From Lentisalinibacter sp035655155 (GTDB lineage: Bacteria > Pseudomonadota > Gammaproteobacteria > Steroidobacterales > Woeseiaceae): 16,317 nt of DNA. The notes beneath the pieces were generated by a model, which made no database searches, had not been told where the DNA came from, and saw nothing but the letters and a program-made list of their open reading frames with translations. Shown piece by piece: positions 1 to 6,462 of this stretch. Where the stretch lies: NCBI GenBank assembly GCA_035655155.1, contig DASRVH010000006.1, positions 1-16,317 on the forward strand, given 5' to 3'. Numbering within the stretch: position 1 is the first letter of the stretch; the number at the start of each line of letters is the position of its first letter. The translations under genes and the position numbers were made by a program.

Positions 1-1
1 C

Positions 2-31
2 GCGGCGCTGGAGCGCAGGGGCTGCGCCTAG
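2..31 (+). CDS. possible 3' end of an upstream plus-strand gene
   Basis: One frame reads AALERRGCA and then TAG at 29-31, directly abutting the stop codon of the minus-strand CoA-transferase (32-34). Tight convergent ends like this occur elsewhere in the window. Nine codons are far too few to name a product or to be sure the frame is coding. Confidence 0.25.
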   Translation, partial: AALERRGCA

Positions 32-1219
32 TCAGATGACCTCGTCGTGGCGCAGCGACGCGATCTCCTGCTCGCTGTAGCCCAGCTCGGTCAGTATCTC
101 GGTGGTGTGTTCGCCCAGCAGCGGCGGGCGCTCGCGCATGCCGCTCGCGTTCGCCGACAGGCGCAGGGGCAGATCGGCCACCGGGACGTCTTTCGGCGCG
201 CCGGGGAAAGAGACCGGCTTCAGCACGCCCATGGCCCTCACCTGGGGATGATCCAGCGCCTCGGCCGGGCTCAGCACCGGCGCCGCCGGCAGGCCGGCCT
301 TCGCCAGCGCGGCGAGCGCCTGTTTCGTGGTCTTGTCCCGGCACCAGTCCGCCATGCGCTCGCAGATCAGGTCCCGGTTGTCGCCGCGGGACTGGTCGGT
401 GTCGAAACGGTTGTCGTGGTCCAGCCATTCGTTGGCGCCCACCAGTTCCGCCCAGCGCCGGAACAGGCCGTCGCCGACGATCTGCACCAGTACGTGGCCG
501 TCCCGGGTGGGGAACATGTCCGCCGGCGCCGCGTGCTGGGAACGGTTGCCGGCCGGCTGACGGCCGAGGTGCAGCGCGCCTTCCTCGGTCAGCATCGTGC
601 CGAACACGGCCAGCGCCGTGCCGAGCAGCGTCGCCTCGACGTGCTGGCCCTCGCCGGTGTCGCGCCGGTGCATCAGCGCGGCGAGCACGCCCATCGCGGA
701 CAGTGCTGCAGTGGAGAAGTCCACCCAGGGCGCCGCCGCCTTGGACGGCTCGCCCGGCCTGCCGCCGAACCAGGCGGCGCCGGACATCGCCTGGCCGAGC
801 CCGTCGAAGCCGGGCCGGTCTGCCCAGGGACCCTGGTCGCCGAAGGTGCTCTGATTGGCCACGATCACGTCCGGGCGGATCTTCCTGAGCGTGGCGTAGT
901 CGAGCCCGTAGCGCTTCAGGGCGGCGCCGGGCAGGTTCGCGACCACCACGTCCGCGGTGGCCACCAGCCGCTTGAGGATCTCGCCCCCTTCCGGCTTCGA
1001 GAAGTCCAGGGTCATGCCTCGCTTGTTCACCCCGGTCTGCAGGAACAGCGCGCCCTCGCCGGAATCGGCGAGAGAAGCCAGATAGCGGTCTTCGCCGCCG
1101 CCAACCTTCTCCACCCGGATGACCTCGGCGCCCAGGTGGCCCAGCAGCGTGGCGCAGTAGGGTCCGGCGACGTAGCGGCCCAGGTCGACGACTCGTATGC
1201 CCTTCAGTATCGCGTCCAT
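32..1219 (-). CDS. family III CoA-transferase (CaiB/BaiF type)
   Basis: A 395-residue cytosolic protein, normal length for CoA-transferase family III (formyl-CoA:oxalate, carnitine and bile-acid CoA-transferases), which moves CoA between carboxylic acids. The N-terminus has the family pattern GIRVVDLGRYVAGPYCA (7-23), followed by LGAEVIRVE (29-37) and NKRGMTLDF (65-73). Asp167 in PWVDFSTAA lies where the family has its catalytic aspartate, followed by the usual GVLAAL and RRDTGEGQ stretch. The ATG at 1219 is preceded by GGAGG at a spacing of about 9. It is the last gene of the minus-strand cluster, 22 bp after the alpha/beta-hydrolase-fold gene, so it probably activates the acid handled there. 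Donor and acceptor acids cannot be read from sequence; the family call is firm. Confidence 0.93.
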   Translation of the reverse strand: MDAILKGIRVVDLGRYVAGPYCATLLGHLGAEVIRVEKVGGGEDRYLASLADSGEGALFLQTGVNKRGMTLDFSKPEGGEILKRLVATADVVVANLPGAALKRYGLDYATLRKIRPDVIVANQSTFGDQGPWADRPGFDGLGQAMSGAAWFGGRPGEPSKAAAPWVDFSTAALSAMGVLAALMHRRDTGEGQHVEATLLGTALAVFGTMLTEEGALHLGRQPAGNRSQHAAPADMFPTRDGHVLVQIVGDGLFRRWAELVGANEWLDHDNRFDTDQSRGDNRDLICERMADWCRDKTTKQALAALAKAGLPAAPVLSPAEALDHPQVRAMGVLKPVSFPGAPKDVPVADLPLRLSANASGMRERPPLLGEHTTEILTELGYSEQEIASLRHDEVI

Positions 1220-1241
1220 CGTCTGCGCCCTCCGCGGCGGC

Positions 1242-2045
1242 TCAGTGTTCGGCCAGGAACGGCAGCAGGGTGTCGCAGAAGCGGATCTTCTGGTCCTTGC
1301 CCGCGACCACGTGGGCGACGTCCTCCATCATGACGCCACGGGCGTTCGGGATGCCCTCCTCGAGGGGCAGCGTCGTGCGGGGGCTTGTCACCAGGTCCTG
1401 GCCCGCATGGATGATCAGAGAAGGCGCCTTGATGCGTTCGAGCCGGTCGGCCACGTCGTGGGCGATGCAGGCCTGCACGAAGCGGGCGTGGGCTTCCTGC
1501 CGGCCGTTCAGTTCCTTCCACCCGCCTTCAGGGCCGAGCAGCTTGTCTTTGTGGGCGTTGTAGTACTCGGGCAGGAACGACATCACCGTCACGAACTTCT
1601 GGAACGCGTAGAAGCCGGAATCCCGGTGGACGTCGCTGAACAGCTGCAGCTGATCGGCGAGGAAATCGTCGCAGCGGACCCAGGCACCCATGTTCACCAT
1701 GGAGCGGACCAGATCCGGGCGCTTGATGGCCGCGATCTGCGAGATGCACGCCCCCATGCCCACCAGACCGACGAAGTGCACGTTCGTCCAGCCCAGGTGC
1801 TCTAGCAGGCCGATGACGTCGTCGGCGTACAGGTCCATGGACGGCTCCACCGAAAGGTCGTCGTCCGATTCGCCGATACCCCGGTAGTCGATGATGAGCA
1901 CGGAGTAGTCATCGGTCAGGCCGCGGGCGAGGTGGCGTTCCCCGCCGTGGCAGAAGGTGCCCCACCCGCCCATGCAGATGGCCGGCGGCCCCTCGCCGTG
2001 GATCTCGTAGTACATCTTGTGGTTGTTGATATCGGCTGTAGGCAT
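1242..2045 (-). CDS. alpha/beta-hydrolase-fold protein without a nucleophilic serine
   Basis: A 267-residue protein with the alpha/beta-hydrolase fold: GGWGTF (26-31) as oxyanion-hole strand, IIDYRGIGESD (51-61), a nucleophile-elbow region at 92-98, an IIHAGQD acid strand and a late EDVAHVV histidine. The elbow reads VGLVGMG, so the GxSxG serine is absent, with no Ser, Cys or Asp at any reasonable register. The putative acid Asp and the histidine are kept. Either it is a non-hydrolytic member of the fold (dehydratase, oxygenase-like or binding role) or it is inactive. The ATG at 2045 has AGGA repeats upstream. It lies 73 bp downstream of the Rieske gene and 22 bp before the CoA-transferase, suggesting one transcript. 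The fold is confident; the reaction is unknown. Confidence 0.85.
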   Translation of the reverse strand: MPTADINNHKMYYEIHGEGPPAICMGGWGTFCHGGERHLARGLTDDYSVLIIDYRGIGESDDDLSVEPSMDLYADDVIGLLEHLGWTNVHFVGLVGMGACISQIAAIKRPDLVRSMVNMGAWVRCDDFLADQLQLFSDVHRDSGFYAFQKFVTVMSFLPEYYNAHKDKLLGPEGGWKELNGRQEAHARFVQACIAHDVADRLERIKAPSLIIHAGQDLVTSPRTTLPLEEGIPNARGVMMEDVAHVVAGKDQKIRFCDTLLPFLAEH

Positions 2046-2118
2046 GTCTCGGTCCTGGTCCTGCTCTGTCTCTAATCTTTTTGTGGGTCCGTTCCGGCAT
2101 CGCGGCGCGGCGTCGGCG

Positions 2119-2433
2119 TCAGGTCACGCTCACCTCCAGCATATCCCCGACGATGCGCACCGGATACGGCCTGACCGGCAGCATGGCCGGTCCCTTGACG
2201 ACGCGTCCGTCCCGCAGGTCGAAGGCGGCGCCGTGCAGCGGGCAGACGATGCGACAGCCCTTCAGCCGGCCCTGGCTCAGCCGGGTCTCGGCGTGAGTGC
2301 AGAGGTCCGCCACGGCGAAGAATCCGTCCTTCGTGTGAGCCACCACGATGTCGCTGCCCGCCACGGTGAAGCTCCGGCACTGTTTCTTCGGGATATCGGA
2401 GACTCTGGCGACGGGGTGGAAGGATTCGACCAT
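2119..2433 (-). CDS. small Rieske [2Fe-2S] ferredoxin-like protein
   Basis: A 104-residue soluble protein consisting of one Rieske domain. The cluster ligands are Cys45 and His47 (CTHAE) and Cys64 and His67 (CPLHGAAFD), the two halves of the C-x-H and C-x-x-H motif, with DLRDGRVVKGP following as usual in Rieske ferredoxins of aromatic-ring dioxygenases and NirD-like proteins. Its length fits an electron-transfer ferredoxin rather than an oxygenase large subunit. No oxygenase, reductase or nitrite reductase gene is in the window, so its partner is unknown. The ATG at 2433 has no clear Shine-Dalgarno sequence. It sits 74 bp downstream of the SMP-30 gene with a possible promoter of its own in that gap. 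Confidence 0.92.
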   Translation of the reverse strand: MVESFHPVARVSDIPKKQCRSFTVAGSDIVVAHTKDGFFAVADLCTHAETRLSQGRLKGCRIVCPLHGAAFDLRDGRVVKGPAMLPVRPYPVRIVGDMLEVSVT

Positions 2434-2459
2434 GGAGTAGTGGCGCTGGGCGCTCGCCG

Positions 2460-2475
2460 TCCGGGCGGTCCCGGA
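2460..2475. repeat. perfect 6-bp inverted repeat with 4-nt centre
   Basis: TCCGGG at 2460-2465 and CCCGGA at 2470-2475 flank CGGT. It lies in the 74-bp gap upstream of the Rieske gene and touches the putative -10 element read on the minus strand. No T-run follows on either strand, so it is not a standard intrinsic terminator; it could be a small operator, a leader hairpin or chance in GC-rich DNA. Confidence 0.35.
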
Positions 2476-2483
2476 TCATAGCA
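2475..2483 (-). promoter_or_regulatory. possible extended -10 promoter for the Rieske-hydrolase-CoA-transferase genes
   Basis: Read on the minus strand these bases are TGCTATGAT: a TGn extension followed by TATGAT, 5 of 6 matches to the -10 consensus. There is no good -35 box at 17 bp, as is tolerated for extended -10 promoters. Transcription would start near 2468, about 35 bases before the Rieske ATG, inside the inverted repeat at 2460-2475. Confidence 0.35.
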
Positions 2484-2507
2484 TAGTGATTGTGCGCGAC
2501 TTTCGGC

Positions 2508-3440
2508 TCAGCGATTCAGGAAGTTGAGCGCCAGGCCGGGCCGCGGCCAGTCGAACGAGACCAGCCGCCCCGTGCCCGACAGGGTGACGAAGACGGTGCC
2601 CAGCCCGTCGCCGCCGAAGCAGATGTTGGTGGTGTAGGGGTCGTCCAGCGCCAGGTGTTCCGCCTGCCCTCCGGTGGGCGGTATCACCGTGATGCCGCCG
2701 TTGATCACCGTGGCCACGCAGACGTTGCCCGCGCCGTCCACGGCGAGGGAGTCGAACAGCTGCAGGCCGGGGGCGCCGTAGAGCAGGCGCGCGGGATCCA
2801 CGGTGTCGGCGCCGCAGCCCACCGTGCCCGGAGCGGTGATCGGATAGTGGTAGACCCGCCCCGTCCAGGTCTCGGCGACGTACAGCACGCTCTCGTCCGG
2901 CGACAGTCCGATGCCGTTGGCGTGGTGCAGCGGGAACAGCGCGCGCTCGATGCGCGAGCCGTCGGGCAGGGCGTAATAGACCGCGGCCAGGTCCTCGCCT
3001 GTCCCGGTGTTCCTGCCCAGATCGGTGAACCAGAAGCCGCCCGCGGCATCGAACACGATGTCGTTCGGCCCGCGCAGCGGGACGTCGCCGCAATGGGTAT
3101 AGAGGGTCTCCACCGCGCCCGAATCGAGGCAGATGCGCTGGATCGAGCCGCCCTCGTACTCGCCGTCGCCGGCTGTGCCCACCGGGATCAGCAAGCCGCC
3201 CGATTCGGCGAAGCGCAGGCCGCCGTTGTTGCAGACGTAGCAGTGACCGTCCGGCCCGATGGCCGCGCCGTTCGGGCCGCCGCCGGTCTCGGCCACCACC
3301 TCGACCTCGCCGCGCTCGGTGACCCGTGAGAGCGTGCCGCGGGCGATCTCCACCAGGAGGACGCTGCCGTCCGGCATCGCGATCGGTCCTTCGGGAAAAC
3401 GCAGACCCTCCGTCATCTGCCGGTAGCTGCCGACTGCCAT
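2508..3440 (-). CDS. SMP-30/gluconolactonase/LRE-family protein
   Basis: A 310-residue protein of the SMP-30/gluconolactonase/LRE family, six-bladed beta-propellers that hydrolyse lactones using one divalent metal. Likely metal ligands are Glu17 (FPEGP), Asn126 (GPNDIVFD), Asn175 (HHANGIGLSPD) and Asp230 (FDSLAVD), all in the family order and spacing. It has no signal peptide, so it is probably cytosolic. The ATG at 3440 is chosen because AGGGG lies 8 bases upstream and homology begins at once with the strand leading to FPEGP; the frame stays open far upstream, but that part is antisense to the next gene. It is first in the minus-strand cluster and is divergent from the six-gene operon. The lactone substrate is unknown. 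Confidence 0.92.
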   Translation of the reverse strand: MAVGSYRQMTEGLRFPEGPIAMPDGSVLLVEIARGTLSRVTERGEVEVVAETGGGPNGAAIGPDGHCYVCNNGGLRFAESGGLLIPVGTAGDGEYEGGSIQRICLDSGAVETLYTHCGDVPLRGPNDIVFDAAGGFWFTDLGRNTGTGEDLAAVYYALPDGSRIERALFPLHHANGIGLSPDESVLYVAETWTGRVYHYPITAPGTVGCGADTVDPARLLYGAPGLQLFDSLAVDGAGNVCVATVINGGITVIPPTGGQAEHLALDDPYTTNICFGGDGLGTVFVTLSGTGRLVSFDWPRPGLALNFLNR

Positions 3441-3489
3441 GGCCGGGTCCCCTCTGCTGCTGCTGCTGGTGATTCGGTATCCGGCTATT

Positions 3490-3518
3490 TTGACATTTGC
3501 CCGGCCCCGCCGCATTCT
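3490..3518 (+). promoter_or_regulatory. putative sigma-70 promoter of the six-gene operon
   Basis: A perfect -35 hexamer TTGACA (3490-3495) is followed, after exactly 17 bases, by CATTCT (3513-3518), a 3 of 6 match to the -10 consensus. Transcription would start near 3525, leaving a leader of about 54 bases before the Shine-Dalgarno-linked start proposed at 3579. The weak -10 suggests activator help. Confidence 0.45.
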
Positions 3519-3529
3519 TGCGCCGCCTC

Positions 3530-3546
3530 GCGCGGCGCCGCCGCGC
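3530..3546. repeat. 17-nt GC palindrome in the operon leader
   Basis: GCGCGGCG (3530-3537) and CGCCGCGC (3539-3546) are perfect reverse complements around one C. The palindrome falls just after the predicted transcription start and 20 bases before the AGGAG at 3566-3570. It could be an operator or a leader stem, but in such GC-rich DNA it may be chance. Confidence 0.3.
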
Positions 3547-3578
3547 CGAGTACCCCCGCCGGACCAGGAGAGACGCTT

Positions 3579-4487
3579 ATCCCTGCCGACCCACGCGGAC
3601 ACAGCGCAAACAACAACGAGACCCCGGAGTCGCTGACCTATGCCGGCTCGGCCGGCAACCGCCTCGCCGCGGAAGGGTGGGGCGCCGCCGGCGCGCCGCC
3701 GGTTCTGCTGCTGCACGGCGGCGGCCAGACCCGCCATGCCTGGTCGGATACGGCGCGCCTGCTCGCCGCGTCGGGCCTGCGAGCGATCGCCCTCGACCAC
3801 CGCGGCCACGGCGACAGCGAATGGGTGGCGGACGGCGACTACAGCTTTCGCGCCGTCGCGGCCGACATCGCGGCCGTGCTGCGCGCCCTGGACCGCCCGA
3901 CGGTCCTGGTGGGCGCCTCGCTCGGTGGCATCGGCTCGATGCTGGCGGCCGGCGAGATGGTGCCGGGCCTGGTGCGGGCGGTGATCCTCGTGGACGTGGG
4001 TCTTTCCATGAACCGGGCCGGCGTCGCCCGCATCCTCGAATTCATGAGCGCCCACCCGGACGGCTTCGCCGACCTGCGGGAGGCCGCCGACGCCGTCGCG
4101 GCCTATCTGCCGCACCGGCAGCGGCCCCGCGACCCCAGCGGCCTGATCAAGAATCTGCGCGAGAGCGCCGACGGCCGGCTGCGCTGGCACTGGGACCCCC
4201 GCATGCTGGACCACGCCTCGGAGTCCGGCCACATCGCCGAGTTCGCCGACGTGGAGCGGGCCGCCGCCCGCATCAGTGTGCCGGTGCTGCTGGTCCGCGG
4301 CGGGCTCTCCGAAGTGATGGACGAGACGAGCGTCCGGCACACGCTGGAGGTGATCCCGCGAGCGGACTACGTCAACGTGGCGGGCGCGGATCACATGGTG
4401 GCGGGCGACCGCAACGACGCCTTCACCGCTGCGGTCATCGACTACCTCGCACGCCTGCCCGGAGCCGCGGCAGGGGCGGAGGACTGA
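3579..4487 (+). CDS. alpha/beta hydrolase with non-standard or lost start codon
   Basis: A canonical alpha/beta hydrolase of about 302 residues if translation starts at ATC 3579. It shows LLLHGGGQTRHAW as oxyanion loop, LDHRGHGDSEW, nucleophile elbow GASLGG with its Ser, LLVRGGLSEV where the acid is Glu instead of the usual Asp, and AGADHMV with the catalytic His. The frame holds no ATG, GTG or TTG before GTG 3825, which is past the oxyanion loop and cannot be the start. ATC 3579 follows AGGAG (3566-3570) by 8 bases and gives family length; an unusual start or a sequence error is likely. It is first in the plus-strand operon, 47 bp before the SDR. Substrate could be an ester or lactone; unknown. 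Confidence 0.8.
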   Translation: MPADPRGHSANNNETPESLTYAGSAGNRLAAEGWGAAGAPPVLLLHGGGQTRHAWSDTARLLAASGLRAIALDHRGHGDSEWVADGDYSFRAVAADIAAVLRALDRPTVLVGASLGGIGSMLAAGEMVPGLVRAVILVDVGLSMNRAGVARILEFMSAHPDGFADLREAADAVAAYLPHRQRPRDPSGLIKNLRESADGRLRWHWDPRMLDHASESGHIAEFADVERAAARISVPVLLVRGGLSEVMDETSVRHTLEVIPRADYVNVAGADHMVAGDRNDAFTAAVIDYLARLPGAAAGAED

Positions 4488-4534
4488 GTTATCATGAATC
4501 ATTACAAAACACGACCGGGAGGGGCCGTCACACC

Positions 4535-5380
4535 ATGAGCACACTCGAAGGCAAGACGCTATTCATCTCCGGGGCCAGCCGCGGCATCGGCCTGGCCATC
4601 GCGAAGCGGGCCGCGGCGGACGGCGCCAACGTCGCCATCGCCGCCAAGACGGCGGAGCCGCACCCGAAGCTGCCGGGCACCATCTACACGGCGGCCGAGG
4701 AGGTAGAGGCCGCCGGCGGCCAGGCGCTGCCCGTGGTCTGCGATATCCGCGACGAGGAGCAGGTTCAGGCCGCCGTGGCGGCTACGGTCGAGCGCTTCGG
4801 CGGGCTCGACATCTGCGTCAACAACGCGAGCGCCATCTCGCTGACCGGCACGCTGCAGACGGAGATGAAGCGCTACGATCTCATGCACCAGATCAACACC
4901 CGCGGCACCTTCCTGGTCTCCAAGACCTGCCTGCCGCACCTGCTGGAGGCCGAGAATCCGCACATCCTGAATCTCTCTCCGCCGCTGAACATGGAGGAGA
5001 AGTGGTTCGCGCCTCACGTGGCCTACACGATGGCGAAGTTCGGCATGAGTCTGTGCGTGCTGGGCATGGCCGGCGAGTTCCGCGACAAGGGCGTGGCCGT
5101 GAACGCGCTCTGGCCGCGCACCACGATTGCTACCGCGGCGGTGAAGAACCTGCTCGGCGGCGACGACATGGTGGCCCACTCGCTGAAGCCGGAGGTGATG
5201 GCGGATGCGGCCCACGTGATCCTCACGCGTCCGAGCCGGGAGTTCACCGGCAACTTCTGCGTGGACGACGAGGTGCTGGAGAGCGTCGGCATCACCGATC
5301 TCACGTCCTACCGGGTCGTGCCCGAGAACGAGCCTTATCCGGATTTCTTCGTCGAACCGCGGGCGAAGGGAGGGGCATAG
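4535..5380 (+). CDS. HSDL2-like short-chain dehydrogenase/reductase
   Basis: A 281-residue classical SDR. SGASRGIG (12-19) binds NAD(P); Asp70 and NNAS (96-99) follow; the catalytic residues are Asn121, Ser148, Tyr164 and Lys168 (YTMAK). The stretch with HPKLPGTIYTAAEE (43-56) and the end of the protein match the SDR domain of HSDL2 (hydroxysteroid dehydrogenase-like 2), which carries a C-terminal SCP2 domain in animals; that domain is absent. The family oxidises or reduces a hydroxyl/keto group on fatty acyl or related substrates, precise substrate unsettled. The ATG at 4535 is preceded by GGGAGGGG; the frame runs open far upstream but that part is antisense or out-of-frame to real genes. 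The stop lies 2 bp before the TTG of the phosphotransferase, implying coupling. Confidence 0.93.
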   Translation: MSTLEGKTLFISGASRGIGLAIAKRAAADGANVAIAAKTAEPHPKLPGTIYTAAEEVEAAGGQALPVVCDIRDEEQVQAAVAATVERFGGLDICVNNASAISLTGTLQTEMKRYDLMHQINTRGTFLVSKTCLPHLLEAENPHILNLSPPLNMEEKWFAPHVAYTMAKFGMSLCVLGMAGEFRDKGVAVNALWPRTTIATAAVKNLLGGDDMVAHSLKPEVMADAAHVILTRPSREFTGNFCVDDEVLESVGITDLTSYRVVPENEPYPDFFVEPRAKGGA

Positions 5381-5382
5381 CC

Positions 5383-6462
5383 TTGGCGAGCAGACAGGAA
5401 CAATTCTCCGGCACGAAGGAGGTGGTGGAGGCCCACCGTTTCGACGAGGCGCCCCTCGAGGAGTACATGGCCGCGCACGTGGAGGGCTTCGAGGGTCCGC
5501 TGACGGTGCGCCAGTTCCGCGGCGGCCAGTCCAATCCCACCTATCGGCTCAGTTCGCCCTCCGGCCAGTACGTGCTGCGGCGCAAACCGCCGGGCAAGCT
5601 GCTGCCCTCGGCGCATGCGGTGGACCGCGAGTTCCGGGTGATCAGCGCGCTGTACGAGCAGGACTTCCCCGTGCCCCGGCCCTACGTGCTGTGCGAGGAC
5701 GAGAGCGTAGTCGGCACGATGTTCTACATCATGGACTGCGTGGACGGGCGCATATTCTGGGAGCTGGACCTGCCGGCGCTGGAGCCGGACGAGCGCAGCG
5801 CCATCTACGACAACGTCAACGCGACCATCGCCACGCTGCATTCCATCGACTACGTGGCGGCCGGCCTGGAGGACTACGGCAAGCCGGGCAACTATTTCGC
5901 CCGCCAGTTATCGCGCTGGTCGAAGCAGTATTACGCCTCGGAGACGCAGAAGATTCCCGAGATGGACCGCCTGATCGAGTGGCTGCCCGAGAACATCCCG
6001 GAAGACGACTCCTCCAGCATCGTCCATGGCGATTTCCGCCTGGACAACATGATCATCCACCCCACGGAGCCGCGGGTGATCGCCGTGCTGGACTGGGAGC
6101 TCTCCACCATCGGGCACCCGCTGGGCGATTTCACCTACCATCTCATGAGCTGGCAGATGCCGCCGCTCGGCGTCGGTTCCAGCGGTCTCAAGGACAGGGA
6201 CCTGAAATCGCTCGGCATCCCCACCGAGGACGAGTACGTCGATAGGTACTGCGAGCGCACGGGGCGCGACGGCATCGAGAACCGGGATTTCTACGCCGCC
6301 TACAACTTCTTCCGCATTGCGGCGATCCTGCAGGGCATCGCCGGCCGGGTGCGCGATGGCACGGCGGCCAGCGAGCACGCGAAGCAGTCGGCGCGTTCGG
6401 TGCAGCCTCTGGCCGAGATCGCCTGGGACTACGCGCGGCGGGCGGGAGCCCGGGACGGATGA
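5383..6462 (+). CDS. ACAD11-like aminoglycoside-phosphotransferase-family kinase
   Basis: A 359-residue member of the APH/choline-kinase-like family, closest by motif to the N-terminal kinase domain of ACAD10/ACAD11 and to bacterial stand-alone versions (often misnamed FadE36 in actinobacteria). Visible are FRGGQSNPTY as nucleotide loop, VLRRKPPGKLLPSAHAVDRE with the conserved Lys/Glu region, HGDFRLDN (215-222) as catalytic loop and DWE (237-239) as the metal-binding Asp. Known relatives such as LvaA and ACAD10/11 phosphorylate the hydroxyl of 4-hydroxyacyl-CoA, so that role is plausible, not shown. TTG 5383 is the start because GGGAGGGG precedes it at normal spacing and homology begins soon after. 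The stop overlaps the next ATG by 4 bp (ATGA). No acyl-CoA dehydrogenase domain is fused. Confidence 0.92.
   Translation: MASRQEQFSGTKEVVEAHRFDEAPLEEYMAAHVEGFEGPLTVRQFRGGQSNPTYRLSSPSGQYVLRRKPPGKLLPSAHAVDREFRVISALYEQDFPVPRPYVLCEDESVVGTMFYIMDCVDGRIFWELDLPALEPDERSAIYDNVNATIATLHSIDYVAAGLEDYGKPGNYFARQLSRWSKQYYASETQKIPEMDRLIEWLPENIPEDDSSSIVHGDFRLDNMIIHPTEPRVIAVLDWELSTIGHPLGDFTYHLMSWQMPPLGVGSSGLKDRDLKSLGIPTEDEYVDRYCERTGRDGIENRDFYAAYNFFRIAAILQGIAGRVRDGTAASEHAKQSARSVQPLAEIAWDYARRAGARDG

Larger units (their letters stand above)
3441..3578. promoter_or_regulatory. divergent intergenic control region
   Basis: These 138 bases separate the two oppositely directed catabolic clusters. They hold (CTG)5 at 3454-3468 in the leader of the SMP-30 gene, a right-facing -35 box at 3490-3495, and a GC-rich palindrome at 3530-3546. 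No regulator gene lies beside it. I could not find a convincing minus-strand promoter here. Confidence 0.6.

Noticed and set aside
47..1333. Long open plus-strand frame antisense to the CoA-transferase
   Set aside because: Gln/Arg/His-rich translation without motifs; it overlaps a full-length family III CoA-transferase.
3454..3468. (CTG)5 triplet repeat before the SMP-30 gene
   Set aside because: Only five units in GC-rich DNA; no sign that it does anything beyond forming part of the leader.
3497..4534. Open extension of the SDR frame upstream
   Set aside because: It is an Arg/Gly/Pro-rich out-of-frame reading of the hydrolase gene; the SDR starts properly at 4535 after GGGAGGGG.
4488..4534. 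AT-rich stretch with TCATGA between hydrolase and SDR, considered as an operator or internal promoter
   Set aside because: No pair of promoter boxes with proper spacing and no extended inverted repeat could be made out.
3441..4544. Open extension of the SMP-30 reading frame far upstream on the minus strand, giving a protein of about 678 residues
   Set aside because: The added part is antisense to the alpha/beta hydrolase, has no domain pattern, and a good ribosome site and family start occur at 3440.
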